DNA of 36,637 nucleotides from assembly GCA_023410055.1 (NCBI GenBank), contig JAEYQK010000126.1, positions 1 to 36,637 on the forward strand, written 5' to 3'. Numbering within the stretch: the first letter of the stretch is position 1; each line of letters opens with the position of its first letter. The position numbers were made by a program, and so were the translations under genes. Shown in pieces: positions 24,705 to 32,717 of this stretch. The notes beneath the pieces are model-generated. The model was not told the DNA's origin, searched no databases, and saw nothing but the letters and a program-made list of their open reading frames with translations. The DNA comes from Acidobacteriota bacterium. GTDB lineage: Bacteria; Acidobacteriota; Terriglobia; Terriglobales; Acidobacteriaceae.

Positions 24705-25880
24705 ATGCCGATCGCAAAGGTTATTGCCGACCAACTGACGCATGCCTCGTGGATTCGCCGCATGTTCGAAGAGGGCGCGAAGCTGAAGCGCGAGCGCGGC
24801 GCCGAAAACGTCTTTGACTACACACTCGGCAATCCCGACGTCGAGCCGCCCGCCCAAGTTCTCGAAGCTCTCAAGCGCGTTGCCGCGACCGGAACCAACT
24901 CCCACGGCTACATGCCCAACGCGGGATACCCCGCCGTTCGCGAAATGCTCGCCACAAAACTGCACCGCGAAACCGGCGTCCAGTTTTCTCCAGAAGACAT
25001 CATCATGACGGTTGGCTCGGCGGGGGCCTGCAACGTACTGCTCAAATCAATTCTTGATCCCGGCAACGAAGTCATCGTTCTTGCGCCGTTCTTCTCCGAG
25101 TATCCGTTCTACATTACGAATCACGGCGGCAAGATGGTCGTCGTCGAAACGGACGAGGAATTTCTTCCCGACGTCAACGCCATCGAAGCGGCGATCACTC
25201 CGCGCACTCGTGCCATCCTCATCAACACGCCGAATAACCCCACCGGTCGGATCTATCCGGAATCCGTCCTGCGCGATCTCAACATGGTCCTTGACCGCGC
25301 TCCGCAGCCCATCATCGCCATCAGCGACGAGCCTTACAAATCGCTCGTCTACGACGGGAAAAAGCAGCCCGAAGTCGCTTCGCTTATTGGGAACACCGCG
25401 ATTTGCAACTCGTGGTCGAAGTCCCAGGCGATTGCCGGCGAACGCATCGGCTATCTCGCTCTCTCGCCCAACCTGCCCGAAGTCGCCGAGCTTCGCCGTG
25501 CCTGCATCTTCAGTAATCGCATCCTCGGCTTCGTCAATGCCCCCGCCATCTGGCAGCGCGTAATGCTCGAATCCGCAGAAGCAAGGGTGGATGTCGCTGG
25601 GTACGAGAATCGCCGCAACGTCCTCTGTGAAGGACTCAAGAAGATCGGCTACGACGTGAAGTGCCCCGAGGCCACCTACTACTTCTTCCTGAAGACCCCT
25701 ATTCCTGACGACATCGAGTTCGTCAAAACGCTTGCGGCCGAGGGTGTTCTGACGGTGCCTGGCACCGGCTTTGGACGCCCCGGGTATATACGCCTGTCGA
25801 TTACGATTCCCTTGCAGCAAGTTGAACGCTCTCTGGCCGGTTTCGAGCGGGCTTTCAAAAACGTGCATCAGCGAGCGTGA
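24705..25880 (+). CDS. PLP-dependent aminotransferase, class I/II
   Basis: This 391-residue enzyme has the fold type I aminotransferase order. The PLP-binding lysine is K239 in SWSKSQAIAGERIGY, and the region NTPNNPTGR (174-182) and SDEPYK (207-212) carry the conserved Asn and Asp/Tyr. The C-terminal GFGRPGYIRLSI carries the substrate carboxylate Arg. The family includes aspartate and aromatic aminotransferases; specificity cannot be read from the sequence. ATG 24705 has GGGAGG (24693-24698). No partner gene is coupled to it. Confidence 0.9.
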   Translation: MPIAKVIADQLTHASWIRRMFEEGAKLKRERGAENVFDYTLGNPDVEPPAQVLEALKRVAATGTNSHGYMPNAGYPAVREMLATKLHRETGVQFSPEDIIMTVGSAGACNVLLKSILDPGNEVIVLAPFFSEYPFYITNHGGKMVVVETDEEFLPDVNAIEAAITPRTRAILINTPNNPTGRIYPESVLRDLNMVLDRAPQPIIAISDEPYKSLVYDGKKQPEVASLIGNTAICNSWSKSQAIAGERIGYLALSPNLPEVAELRRACIFSNRILGFVNAPAIWQRVMLESAEARVDVAGYENRRNVLCEGLKKIGYDVKCPEATYYFFLKTPIPDDIEFVKTLAAEGVLTVPGTGFGRPGYIRLSITIPLQQVERSLAGFERAFKNVHQRA

Positions 25881-25964
25881 CGCCTGGGGGGTAGTGCAGA
25901 TCAAGTTTTCCGGAATTTTGCCGATTTAGTTCAGTGAACGCAAATCGCTAGCTGGACGGAAATC

Positions 25965-27251
25965 GTGTTTCTCAGCAACATTTCTCAGGTCAATCCTGCC
26001 CTGAATCCGAGACTGTACCCCGTTTTCCCGAAACGCGTAGACCGACCTTTGGTGTCGCACTTTGTAGGTCGCCAGCCGATTCTCGATTCGGCTGGCCACA
26101 CCTTCGGATACGAGCTGCTCTACCGTTCCGGAACGGAGAATCGCGCGCAATTCGCAGACTCCAACGTGGCTTCGGCCACGGTTATGGATGCTGCTCTCGC
26201 TGCTGGTTTGGATTTGCTCTGTGGCGGAAAGAGGGCCTTCATCAATTGCACGGAAGAGTTACTGCTCAGCCGTGAGATCGATATTCTGCCGCCAGAAGCC
26301 GTGGTCCTGGAGATTCTAGAAACGGTTCCGGTCACTGCGGAACTGATCAAGGTTTGTGAGGAACTGAAACACGCGGGATACCTAATCGCGCTAGATGATT
26401 ACGTGTTGTCACCTGAAACTGAGGCTCTGCTGTCGATTGCAGATATCGTCAAGCTTGAGCCGCAGCATACGACGCATGAAAACATGCGTTCCATGCGCCG
26501 TCGATGTCGCGGTGGCGTTCGATTCCTCGCGGAAAAAGTCGAAACCTGGGACCAGTTGCGCTCGACATCTCACATCGGATGCGATTTGTTTCAAGGCTAC
26601 TTCTTCGCTCGCCCGCAAGTGATCGAGATACGAAAACTGCGCCCCTTTTCAGACAGCTATCTGCGTCTCATGAGGCTGCTCTCTGCCGAGCATTTCGATT
26701 TTGGAGAGGTCACCGAAGCGCTGAAAACTGAGCCTTCGCTCTGTTACCAGCTGCTTCGGTACCTGAACTCATCCCGCTTCGGCTTCAGCAAGGAAGTGAC
26801 ATCACTCTCGCATGCCGTTGCCTTGCTGGGGGAGCAGAGCTTCCGGAAGTGGCTGGCGGTGGCGACACTTGCCGTGGCAGGCGTTCACGCCTACAACGAA
26901 CTTCAGCAGACGGCTCTAGTTCGCGCCAGATTCTGTGAGCTGCTGGCCCCGATCGTAGGCCTTAAAGAAGAGGAGCTCTTCCTAATCGGCCTGCTTTCGT
27001 TGTTCAATGTCGTGCTGAACATATCGACCGAGCAGCTAGTCAGCGAACTGGCTCTTTCACCCGAGGTGCGGTTCGGGTTACTAGGCAGGACGACGATGGG
27101 TGGTCTCTGCCGGGAAATCGTCACTGCGTACGGCCACGGAGATTGGGACGCCGTTCTTACACATTCGACGAAGGCAGGAATCGACAGCAGCGTGTTGCCC
27201 GAACTCTATCTTGAGGGCCTTTCCTGGGCTCACAACCTGTCGCTCTCCTAG
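25965..27251 (+). CDS. EAL-HDOD signalling protein
   Basis: This 428-residue protein has an EAL-type c-di-GMP phosphodiesterase domain (about 30-225) followed by an HDOD domain (about 235-410). In place of EAL it has E50-L-L; N94, E116, D144/D145, K163, E190 and Q210 fall at positions compatible with the metal and substrate contacts, so hydrolysis is possible, though the motif loop DDFG reads DDYV. HDOD part: LKTEPSLCYQLLRYLNSSRFGF and SLSHAVALLGEQSFRKWL. Such proteins link c-di-GMP or stress to motility and other outputs. Start GTG 25965 has GGACGGA just upstream (25954-25960). It is not coupled to a neighbour. Confidence 0.85.
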   Translation: MFLSNISQVNPALNPRLYPVFPKRVDRPLVSHFVGRQPILDSAGHTFGYELLYRSGTENRAQFADSNVASATVMDAALAAGLDLLCGGKRAFINCTEELLLSREIDILPPEAVVLEILETVPVTAELIKVCEELKHAGYLIALDDYVLSPETEALLSIADIVKLEPQHTTHENMRSMRRRCRGGVRFLAEKVETWDQLRSTSHIGCDLFQGYFFARPQVIEIRKLRPFSDSYLRLMRLLSAEHFDFGEVTEALKTEPSLCYQLLRYLNSSRFGFSKEVTSLSHAVALLGEQSFRKWLAVATLAVAGVHAYNELQQTALVRARFCELLAPIVGLKEEELFLIGLLSLFNVVLNISTEQLVSELALSPEVRFGLLGRTTMGGLCREIVTAYGHGDWDAVLTHSTKAGIDSSVLPELYLEGLSWAHNLSLS

Positions 27252-27303
27252 AGTCGCCTCCAGGGGGATTACACAAGTATTACAAAGACTCGGTATCGCC
27301 AGG

Positions 27304-27330
27304 CCCCGAACAACAATCAATTGCTCGGGG
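27304..27330 (+). promoter_or_regulatory. Hairpin that would hide the desaturase ribosome site
   Basis: CCCCGA (27304-27309) pairs with TCGGGG (27325-27330). The GGGGG that would serve as Shine-Dalgarno (27327-27331) lies in its right arm, five bases before ATG 27337. A translation-control or temperature-responsive structure is possible but inferred. Confidence 0.45.
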
Positions 27331-27336
27331 GCATAC

Positions 27337-28230
27337 ATGAGTTTTCTTCAGACCGACAGGACCTTTCGCGAGCCGTTTAGCAAGCTGACCACTTTCTTCA
27401 TGGTGGCATTTCACATCGGAGCCATAGCGGCTCTCTTCTTCTTCACTTGGAAAGCGTTGTTGCTTGCAGTTGTTCTACTGTGGGTTGGCGGAAGCCTGGG
27501 GATCGGGATGGGGTACCACCGGTTGCTGACGCATCGCGGCTACAAGTGCCCGAAGTGGGTCGAATACTTCCTCACCACCTGTGCAGCACTTGCGCTTGAG
27601 GGGGGGCCGATGTTCTGGGTGGCTACCCACCGTGTGCACCACCAGAACTCGGATAAGGAACTCGATCCTCATTCGCCTCGCGATGGAGGGTTCTGGGCGC
27701 ATGTGGGGTGGATCATCACGGGCCGCGCAATGCACAACCACTCGGACGCGCTGCTCCCGTACGTTCCCGATCTGCGCAAAGACAAGTTTCACGTTTGGAT
27801 AAGCCGCTGGCACTGGGTTCCAATCACCGTCCTCGGGGTCATCATCTTCGCCGTTGCGGGATGGAAGTATGTGCTCTGGGGCATCTTCTTTCGCACTGTT
27901 GTTGGTTTGCACATCACCTGGCTGGTGAACTCGGCTACGCACATGTGGGGACGACGTCGGTTCATCACCACCGACACTTCGCGCAACAGCTTCTGGGTTG
28001 CCATGCTGACTTTTGGCGAAGGCTGGCACAACAATCACCACGCACATCCGGTGTCGGCAAGACACGGTCTTGCCTGGTACGAGTTTGATCTCAATTGGTA
28101 TGGCATTTCAGCGCTTCGATGGCTCGGACTAGCCTGGGACGTGAAACAAGTTCGTCTGAACGAATCCACCAAGCTGAAAGTTGTGCCCGCGCGAACCGAC
28201 ACGGTCGCCAATGCCGTTAGTGGCGATTAA
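27337..28230 (+). CDS. Membrane fatty-acid (acyl-CoA/acyl-lipid) desaturase
   Basis: This 297-residue integral membrane protein has the three His boxes of the delta-9 desaturase family: HRLLTH (61-66), HRVHH (98-102) and HNNHH (231-235), which bind the di-iron centre. Hydrophobic segments fall at about 16-60, 77-96 and 160-200. It would insert a double bond into acyl chains, adjusting membrane fluidity. The start ATG 27337 is preceded by a GGGGG in a hairpin; the frame is open upstream to 27100, but the added residues run antisense-like over the EAL-HDOD gene. A terminator follows at 28256-28281. Confidence 0.92.
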   Translation: MSFLQTDRTFREPFSKLTTFFMVAFHIGAIAALFFFTWKALLLAVVLLWVGGSLGIGMGYHRLLTHRGYKCPKWVEYFLTTCAALALEGGPMFWVATHRVHHQNSDKELDPHSPRDGGFWAHVGWIITGRAMHNHSDALLPYVPDLRKDKFHVWISRWHWVPITVLGVIIFAVAGWKYVLWGIFFRTVVGLHITWLVNSATHMWGRRRFITTDTSRNSFWVAMLTFGEGWHNNHHAHPVSARHGLAWYEFDLNWYGISALRWLGLAWDVKQVRLNESTKLKVVPARTDTVANAVSGD

Positions 28231-28255
28231 GCTGGAAGCGCCAGATCTATTTCAG

Positions 28256-28286
28256 ACCGCGGGTTAGGAGCCCGCGGTTTTAGTTT
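28256..28286 (+). terminator. Intrinsic terminator after the desaturase
   Basis: ACCGCGGG (28256-28263) pairs perfectly with CCCGCGGT (28271-28278) around TTAGGAG, followed by TTTTAGTTT. The position 26 bases after the desaturase stop supports a terminator. Confidence 0.75.
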
Positions 28287-28308
28287 GCGCTAAAATCGAG
28301 TGTTCGAT

Positions 28309-29214
28309 ATGCGCATTGCACGCCGCACAAAGACGATTGCGTTCTTCATCACGCTGGGCGCGTGCATGGTGGCTCTTGCCATCGCGCTGAACATAACGTG
28401 GATTATTCTCAATTGGCGCGAAGTCGTGCCGCTCGTTCTCGGCGTCATCTTCTTCTGCGTCATCATTGCGGGACTTGTCATCAACACGATATTTCTTGTG
28501 CGCGAAGTCCGACGCAATGAACAGCAGGACAGCTTTCTGAACGCCGTTACTCACGAGTTAAAAACGCCGATAGCCTCAATTCGTCTTTATCTTGAAACGC
28601 TGGAAAAGCGAAAGGTCGATGAAAAGCAACGGCTGACTTTCTATCGCATCATGATCGAAGACACGGACCGGTTGCTAGGAACGGTGGAGCAGGTGCTCAA
28701 AGCCGGTGAGGTTCGTGAACGAAATCGGCCAAGTAATTTCCAGGAATTCGATTTCGGGAAGATGGTGCAGGAAACGGTTGAGCTTGCGCGATTGCGCCAC
28801 AAACTGAAAGATGGCGCCCTTCGCTTTGGCACTGAGCCAGATGGAGACATAACCGTCTCGGGCAATGTTGAGGAACTGCGCACAGCGGTAGCGAACATCC
28901 TTGATAACGCCGTCAAGTATTCGGGCCCAGAGAAGAACATCATTGTCGACGTTATTGCGCCGGGCATTGACACCGTGTTGCTTCAAATTCACGACCACGG
29001 AATTGGCATTCCTCGATCCGAGCTGAAACGGATTTTCAAACGCTTTTATCGCGTGCACCTTCCTCGCATGGGCCAAGTGAAGGGAACGGGTCTTGGACTC
29101 TTCATCGTTCGCTCCATCGCGCAGCGGCATGGCGGCGACGCATTCGCCGAGAGCGAGGGCGTAGGCCGCGGCAGCACGTTTACCATTCGTCTCCCGAGGG
29201 TATATAGCGTATGA
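28309..29214 (+). CDS. Sensor histidine kinase
   Basis: This 301-residue kinase has two transmembrane segments (about 9-34 and 39-64) with almost no periplasmic loop, then a HisKA domain with phospho-acceptor H82 (AVTHELKTPIAS) and a HATPase domain: N-box NILDNAVKYS, G1 DHGIGIP, F-box RFYRV and G2 GTGLGLFI. The small extracellular part suggests sensing within the membrane. ATG 28309 is chosen; GTG 28300 is an alternative. Its stop overlaps the response regulator start (ATGA, 29211-29214), a typical two-component pair. Confidence 0.93.
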   Translation: MRIARRTKTIAFFITLGACMVALAIALNITWIILNWREVVPLVLGVIFFCVIIAGLVINTIFLVREVRRNEQQDSFLNAVTHELKTPIASIRLYLETLEKRKVDEKQRLTFYRIMIEDTDRLLGTVEQVLKAGEVRERNRPSNFQEFDFGKMVQETVELARLRHKLKDGALRFGTEPDGDITVSGNVEELRTAVANILDNAVKYSGPEKNIIVDVIAPGIDTVLLQIHDHGIGIPRSELKRIFKRFYRVHLPRMGQVKGTGLGLFIVRSIAQRHGGDAFAESEGVGRGSTFTIRLPRVYSV

Positions 29215-29945
29215 GTCGAATTCTCGTTGTTGAAGACGAAACTCACATCGCTCAAGGACTTCGGTTCAACCTGGAGTCCGAGGGGCATTTCGTTGAGATT
29301 ACCGACAACGGGGAAGAGGCCCTCAACTTTCTGCTCAAGCAGAAGCAAAGTTTCGATGTTCTGGTCCTCGACATCATGCTTCCCGGTATCGACGGTTTCA
29401 GCGTCGCCCGCGAACTACGTGCGGCCAAGAACTATGTCCCGTTGCTGATGTTGACCGCACGAGGCCGGCCCGAAGACGTGCTGAACGGGTTCGAGTGTGG
29501 GGCTGACGATTATCTTCCGAAGCCGTTCAACCTGGATATACTACTTGCCCGCGTGAACAGTCTGCTGCGTCGCAGCAAATGGCATGAGAAGACTGCGACC
29601 GTCGAGCCTGTGCCTGCGCGCGAAACTGATGCGTACAGCTTCGACGGTAACACCGTCGACTTCGAGATGCTTCAGTTGCGGGCTGGCGATCGCGTCATTC
29701 AATTGACGATGATGGAAGCCGATCTGCTTCGGTACTTCATCAACAACTGCGGGCATCCGGTATCGCGGAAAGCAATTCTCGAAAATGTCTGGAACTTGCG
29801 CGAGGATACTGATACGCGTGCGATCGACAACTTCATCGTAAGGTTGCGGCGCTACATCGAACCAGATCCCTCGAGTCCGAAGTACCTGCGAACAGTGCGC
29901 GGTGTGGGCTATCGCTTCGTCTCGCATCCTGACGATGAGTCTTAG
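29211..29945 (+). CDS. OmpR/PhoB-type response regulator
   Basis: This 244-residue regulator has a receiver domain with acidic pocket E9-D10-E, phospho-acceptor D54 (LVLDIMLPG), T82 and K104 (LPKPF), then a winged-helix DNA-binding domain (about 145-240) ending TVRGVGYRFV. The linker is longer than in many family members. It overlaps the kinase gene by four bases and is convergent with the next methyltransferase, overlapping it by four bases (29942-29945). Targets are unknown. Confidence 0.95.
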   Translation: MSRILVVEDETHIAQGLRFNLESEGHFVEITDNGEEALNFLLKQKQSFDVLVLDIMLPGIDGFSVARELRAAKNYVPLLMLTARGRPEDVLNGFECGADDYLPKPFNLDILLARVNSLLRRSKWHEKTATVEPVPARETDAYSFDGNTVDFEMLQLRAGDRVIQLTMMEADLLRYFINNCGHPVSRKAILENVWNLREDTDTRAIDNFIVRLRRYIEPDPSSPKYLRTVRGVGYRFVSHPDDES

Positions 29946-30775
29946 CGGATAGCCGAGGCGATCACAACCTTTGCGTCGAATCGGACTTCGCCGTCCATGT
30001 ATCGTTTGCTGAGTTCGTTCAGGACAGCAGAATCGACTTCCGCCCGCCGGTCGGCGGGAACTGCTTGTAGCAAAGGCCTGAACGGAATTGTCACCTCCTG
30101 GAAGTACTCCCATAGATGCTCGGGAGTATCAGGCCAATTCCATGCAAGATCGCGCGTGTGTTCCTCAACGGTGTCGAAGCCGGCTTTGCGCAGTTCTGAC
30201 GAGACTGCTCCGGGTTCGCCGAAACGGAACATCGTCACGTTGGAGATCAGCGGTTTCAGATCCGGAAAGAGCTTAAGAACTGTTCCAATTGTTGTCTCGA
30301 AATAGGGCTGCTCCATGGGACCCCAGGCGAGCAGGGTGAAACGACCGCCTGGCTTCAGCACTCGACGTATCTCCGTGAACGCGCATGGTACGTCGGAGAA
30401 GAACATCGCGCCCAGACGGCACAGCGCTCGATCAAATGTGCACTCGGCGAAGGGCAGCTTGTGCACGTCCGCGGGTTGGAACTCAATGTTGGTCAACCCC
30501 CGCTCGCTCGCACGCTGCTCGGCGACCTTCAGCGGGGCAGGAGAGATGTCGGTTGCGATGACGCGCCCGGTGCCGTTCATGGCAGTCGCGACCGAAATGG
30601 CCGGTTCGCCGGAGCCGGAAGCGATGTCGAGTACAGTCATATTCGGCTCGATTTTCGCTTCGGCGACGATCGCTTCCGTTAGGGCTCGTCCCATGGCGGC
30701 CGAGGGTTTGCGAAAGCGCTGGCCGGCGTTGACCCGAGTGAAGCTGTCCCATGCGCGGTCGGTTGAATCTGTCAT
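29942..30775 (-). CDS. Class I SAM-dependent methyltransferase
   Basis: This 277-residue protein shows a Rossmann methyltransferase core: motif I VLDIASGSGEPAI, motif II ATDIS, and RRVLKPGGRFTLLAWG. The resemblance is to the UbiE-like/methyltransferase-11 group; the acceptor is not evident. ATG 30775 is used; starts upstream to 30802 lie in a G-rich spacer, with AGGGAGGGG about 12 or more bases before it. It is convergent with the response regulator. An accessory role for a specific pathway was not seen. Confidence 0.85.
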   Translation of the reverse strand: MTDSTDRAWDSFTRVNAGQRFRKPSAAMGRALTEAIVAEAKIEPNMTVLDIASGSGEPAISVATAMNGTGRVIATDISPAPLKVAEQRASERGLTNIEFQPADVHKLPFAECTFDRALCRLGAMFFSDVPCAFTEIRRVLKPGGRFTLLAWGPMEQPYFETTIGTVLKLFPDLKPLISNVTMFRFGEPGAVSSELRKAGFDTVEEHTRDLAWNWPDTPEHLWEYFQEVTIPFRPLLQAVPADRRAEVDSAVLNELSKRYMDGEVRFDAKVVIASAIR

Positions 30776-30856
30776 CAAGCTATTATGCCCCTCCCTCCCC
30801 ACATCGCTCTACGACTGATGAAATAGAGGACTTAGCTTGCAGTCACTGACTGATAC

Positions 30857-30893
30857 GATCGGGCCATCGCGTCATCTGATCATCGGGCCATTG
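30857..30893. repeat. Dispersed ATCGGGCCAT repeat, second copy
   Basis: GATCGGGCCATC (30857-30868) and TGATCATCGGGCCATT (30878-30893) match the units in the guaA downstream spacer (7341-7355). This copy sits between two minus-strand methyltransferase genes. Confidence 0.65.
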
Positions 30894-30934
30894 AAGAGCT
30901 GTGCCTAATGTTCCGTCGAAAAACCTCAGCGGGA

Positions 30935-31579
30935 TCAGGGCTTAATCGCGGTGAGCAGCAGGATTGGAAAATCTTTGATCTCGCCGGATGCGACCTGTCT
31001 AGAGACGGTGTGCGCGATGGTGGTACGTGCGTCGACGAATCCGGCGCTGACAAATGTGGCACACAACGAATCGGGATTGAAGCCGAAGTGCTGCACTCCG
31101 GTGTTGTCGTGATGGAAGTCGCCTGCTTCGGTGAAAAGGTCGGCCAGGGCGATGCGTCCGCCGGTTCGCAGCATTGAGAAGAAAATGTCGGCGAGTCGGG
31201 GGATGTCGCGCACGTGGTGCAGGGTCATGGAACTGACGATGGCGTCCACGGTCGGCGGGTCGGCGATCGGGGCCTCCAAATCGAGAAAGACGGGTTGGAT
31301 GCTAGTGATCCCCGCGGCTTTGATTTTGGCGGCTAGGACGTCCAGCATGCCGTGCGAGGAATCCGCAGCCAGAACGCGAGACACGCGGTCGCACAAGGCG
31401 AGAGAAACCAGTCCTGTCCCGGTGCCGTAATCCAGCACGGTGTCGCTGTTATTCAGCGGTATGGCCTCCGAGATCGCTTTGCCTATGGCCTCGCCCAGCT
31501 GGCGGCGAAACGGATTGTCGTCCCAGGATTGCGCTTCTTTGTCGAAATCGCGTTTGCTGTTTGGCACGATTGCTGTCAT
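30935..31579 (-). CDS. Class I SAM-dependent methyltransferase
   Basis: This 214-residue protein has motif I VLDYGTGTGLVSLAL, D73 in AADSS, and the VSSMTLHHVRD plus RTGGRIALADL region of methyltransferase-11/UbiE-like enzymes. The N-terminal FDKEAQSWDDNPFRRQLGEA is typical for this group. Substrate is unknown. It is clearly different from the other methyltransferase (29942-30775), so the two are not recent duplicates. Confidence 0.85.
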   Translation of the reverse strand: MTAIVPNSKRDFDKEAQSWDDNPFRRQLGEAIGKAISEAIPLNNSDTVLDYGTGTGLVSLALCDRVSRVLAADSSHGMLDVLAAKIKAAGITSIQPVFLDLEAPIADPPTVDAIVSSMTLHHVRDIPRLADIFFSMLRTGGRIALADLFTEAGDFHHDNTGVQHFGFNPDSLCATFVSAGFVDARTTIAHTVSRQVASGEIKDFPILLLTAIKP

Positions 31580-31642
31580 TCCATGAGCCCCAGCTTGCCA
31601 GTAACCGGGTGCGTCGAATCAGGAGCGAGAAAGCGGATTGAT

Positions 31643-31927
31643 TTAGCCGTGCTTGCCTTTCTCGTAGTGAAAGTGGACATCCCCACCACCAAACTGGCCG
31701 ATGAACTCAGGATTTGCGTGGTGTGGTTTACTAGGGCGAAAGTATCCGTTCTCAATGGCCCAATCGTACGCGCCTGTATCTAGGCGATACATGGTCAGGG
31801 TACCAGATAGGCCGTGTTTCTCAATCCATTCTTCGGCATTGGATTGCGTTGAAAAGACCCCGCTCGGAAATGCAAATCGGTGATTCTGCGCGTTGCCGTT
31901 GAACACCCACACAGTGAGCTCATTCAT
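31643..31927 (-). CDS. Small DUF7710-like protein
   Basis: This 94-residue protein (VWVFNGNAQNHRFAFPSGVFSTQSNAEEWIEKHGLSGTLTMYRLDTGAYDWAIENGYF) resembles the small DUF7710 family, which has no known activity. It is complete and has a His/Gly-rich C-terminus. It is a stand-alone gene beside a repeat-rich spacer. Confidence 0.7.
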   Translation of the reverse strand: MNELTVWVFNGNAQNHRFAFPSGVFSTQSNAEEWIEKHGLSGTLTMYRLDTGAYDWAIENGYFRPSKPHHANPEFIGQFGGGDVHFHYEKGKHG

Positions 31928-32378
31928 AGCGAACAGTCTGCCTCAAATTCGCCAGTTTCCCAATCATAACTCTCGAGCACAATGCTCTTTTCCGATCTGT
32001 CACTGTAAGCTATGTCCCCGGTTCATTCTGTCAGGTATGTCCCCGGTCTGTACCAGCGTACCGCCCGCCCCTAGTCTCCCAAAGTAGCCAAGTCTTTGAA
32101 AACACAAGACTTACGAGTTTAGACTCCCTTGCTCGTAAGGTAAGTTTTTGAAAAAGCTAGACTTACGATTCCAGATTACCTGGGTAACCTGTCTCTGTCT
32201 TCAATTTCGCTGCCTACAAACATTGTAACGATTCGGGTGGCTGAAACCCGACAAGCCCGACGACACTTTTTGTCCAGTGTTTGTAAGTAGTTGGGAGGAG
32301 ACTCAGGTCTGTGGGCTCTTGACACAAGCGCTGTGAGGGCAGCAACCCTGTGTGTCAGCGAAGTATTCTCAAACCGAA
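31928..32378. other. Repeat-rich spacer between a small gene and a dehydrogenase remnant
   Basis: No gene was found. The direct repeat TATGTCCCCGGT occurs at 32011-32022 and 32036-32047, each preceded by CTGTCA. Two adjacent hairpins follow: CTTACGAG (32110-32117) with CTCGTAAG (32132-32139), and GTAAGT (32140-32145) with ACTTAC (32161-32166). The second family resembles the CGTAAG/CTTACG hairpins at 24565-24646. Confidence 0.65.
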
Positions 32379-32717
32379 ATGAAGTTCAGAAAACTTGGTT
32401 TTCATTGGACGGCCTTGGCCGTTGTGGTAGTGCGACTGACGTTGGCCATCGCCGAATTCGATCACAGCGAAGGGAACGCCGTGATCGGGGGTTACGTCTA
32501 TCAGGGATCGAAGATTCCGGCGCTGCAGAAGACCTACATTTTCGGTGACCTTGGCTCGGGCAAGATATGGGGGTTGCAGGAGACCACGCCGGGGAATTGG
32601 ACACGTACATTGCTGATTTCCTCGGGCAAGACGATCAGCTCGTTCGGCCAGGATCAGAACGGGGAAGTGTACGTGGTTGATCTGGGCGGAACGGTGTCGA
32701 TGATCACGCAACCATGA
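32379..32717 (+). pseudogene. PQQ-type sugar dehydrogenase, C-terminal remnant
   Basis: Residues after about 20 read EFDHSEGNAVIGGYVYQGSKIPALQKTYIFGDLGSGKIWGL, which is the last propeller blade of glucose/sorbosone dehydrogenase-type proteins. Only about 90 residues of a normally several-hundred-residue enzyme remain, and the catalytic His and PQQ sites are absent. The preceding KFRKLGFHWTALAVVVVRLTLAIA could pass for a signal peptide, but its end may itself be homologous to the blade boundary. It is best read as a truncated remnant. The ATG at 32379 has no good ribosome site. Confidence 0.65.

Noticed and set aside
32291..32548. A second open frame over the dehydrogenase remnant
   Set aside because: It is a different frame from the recognisable blade sequence and shows no domain.
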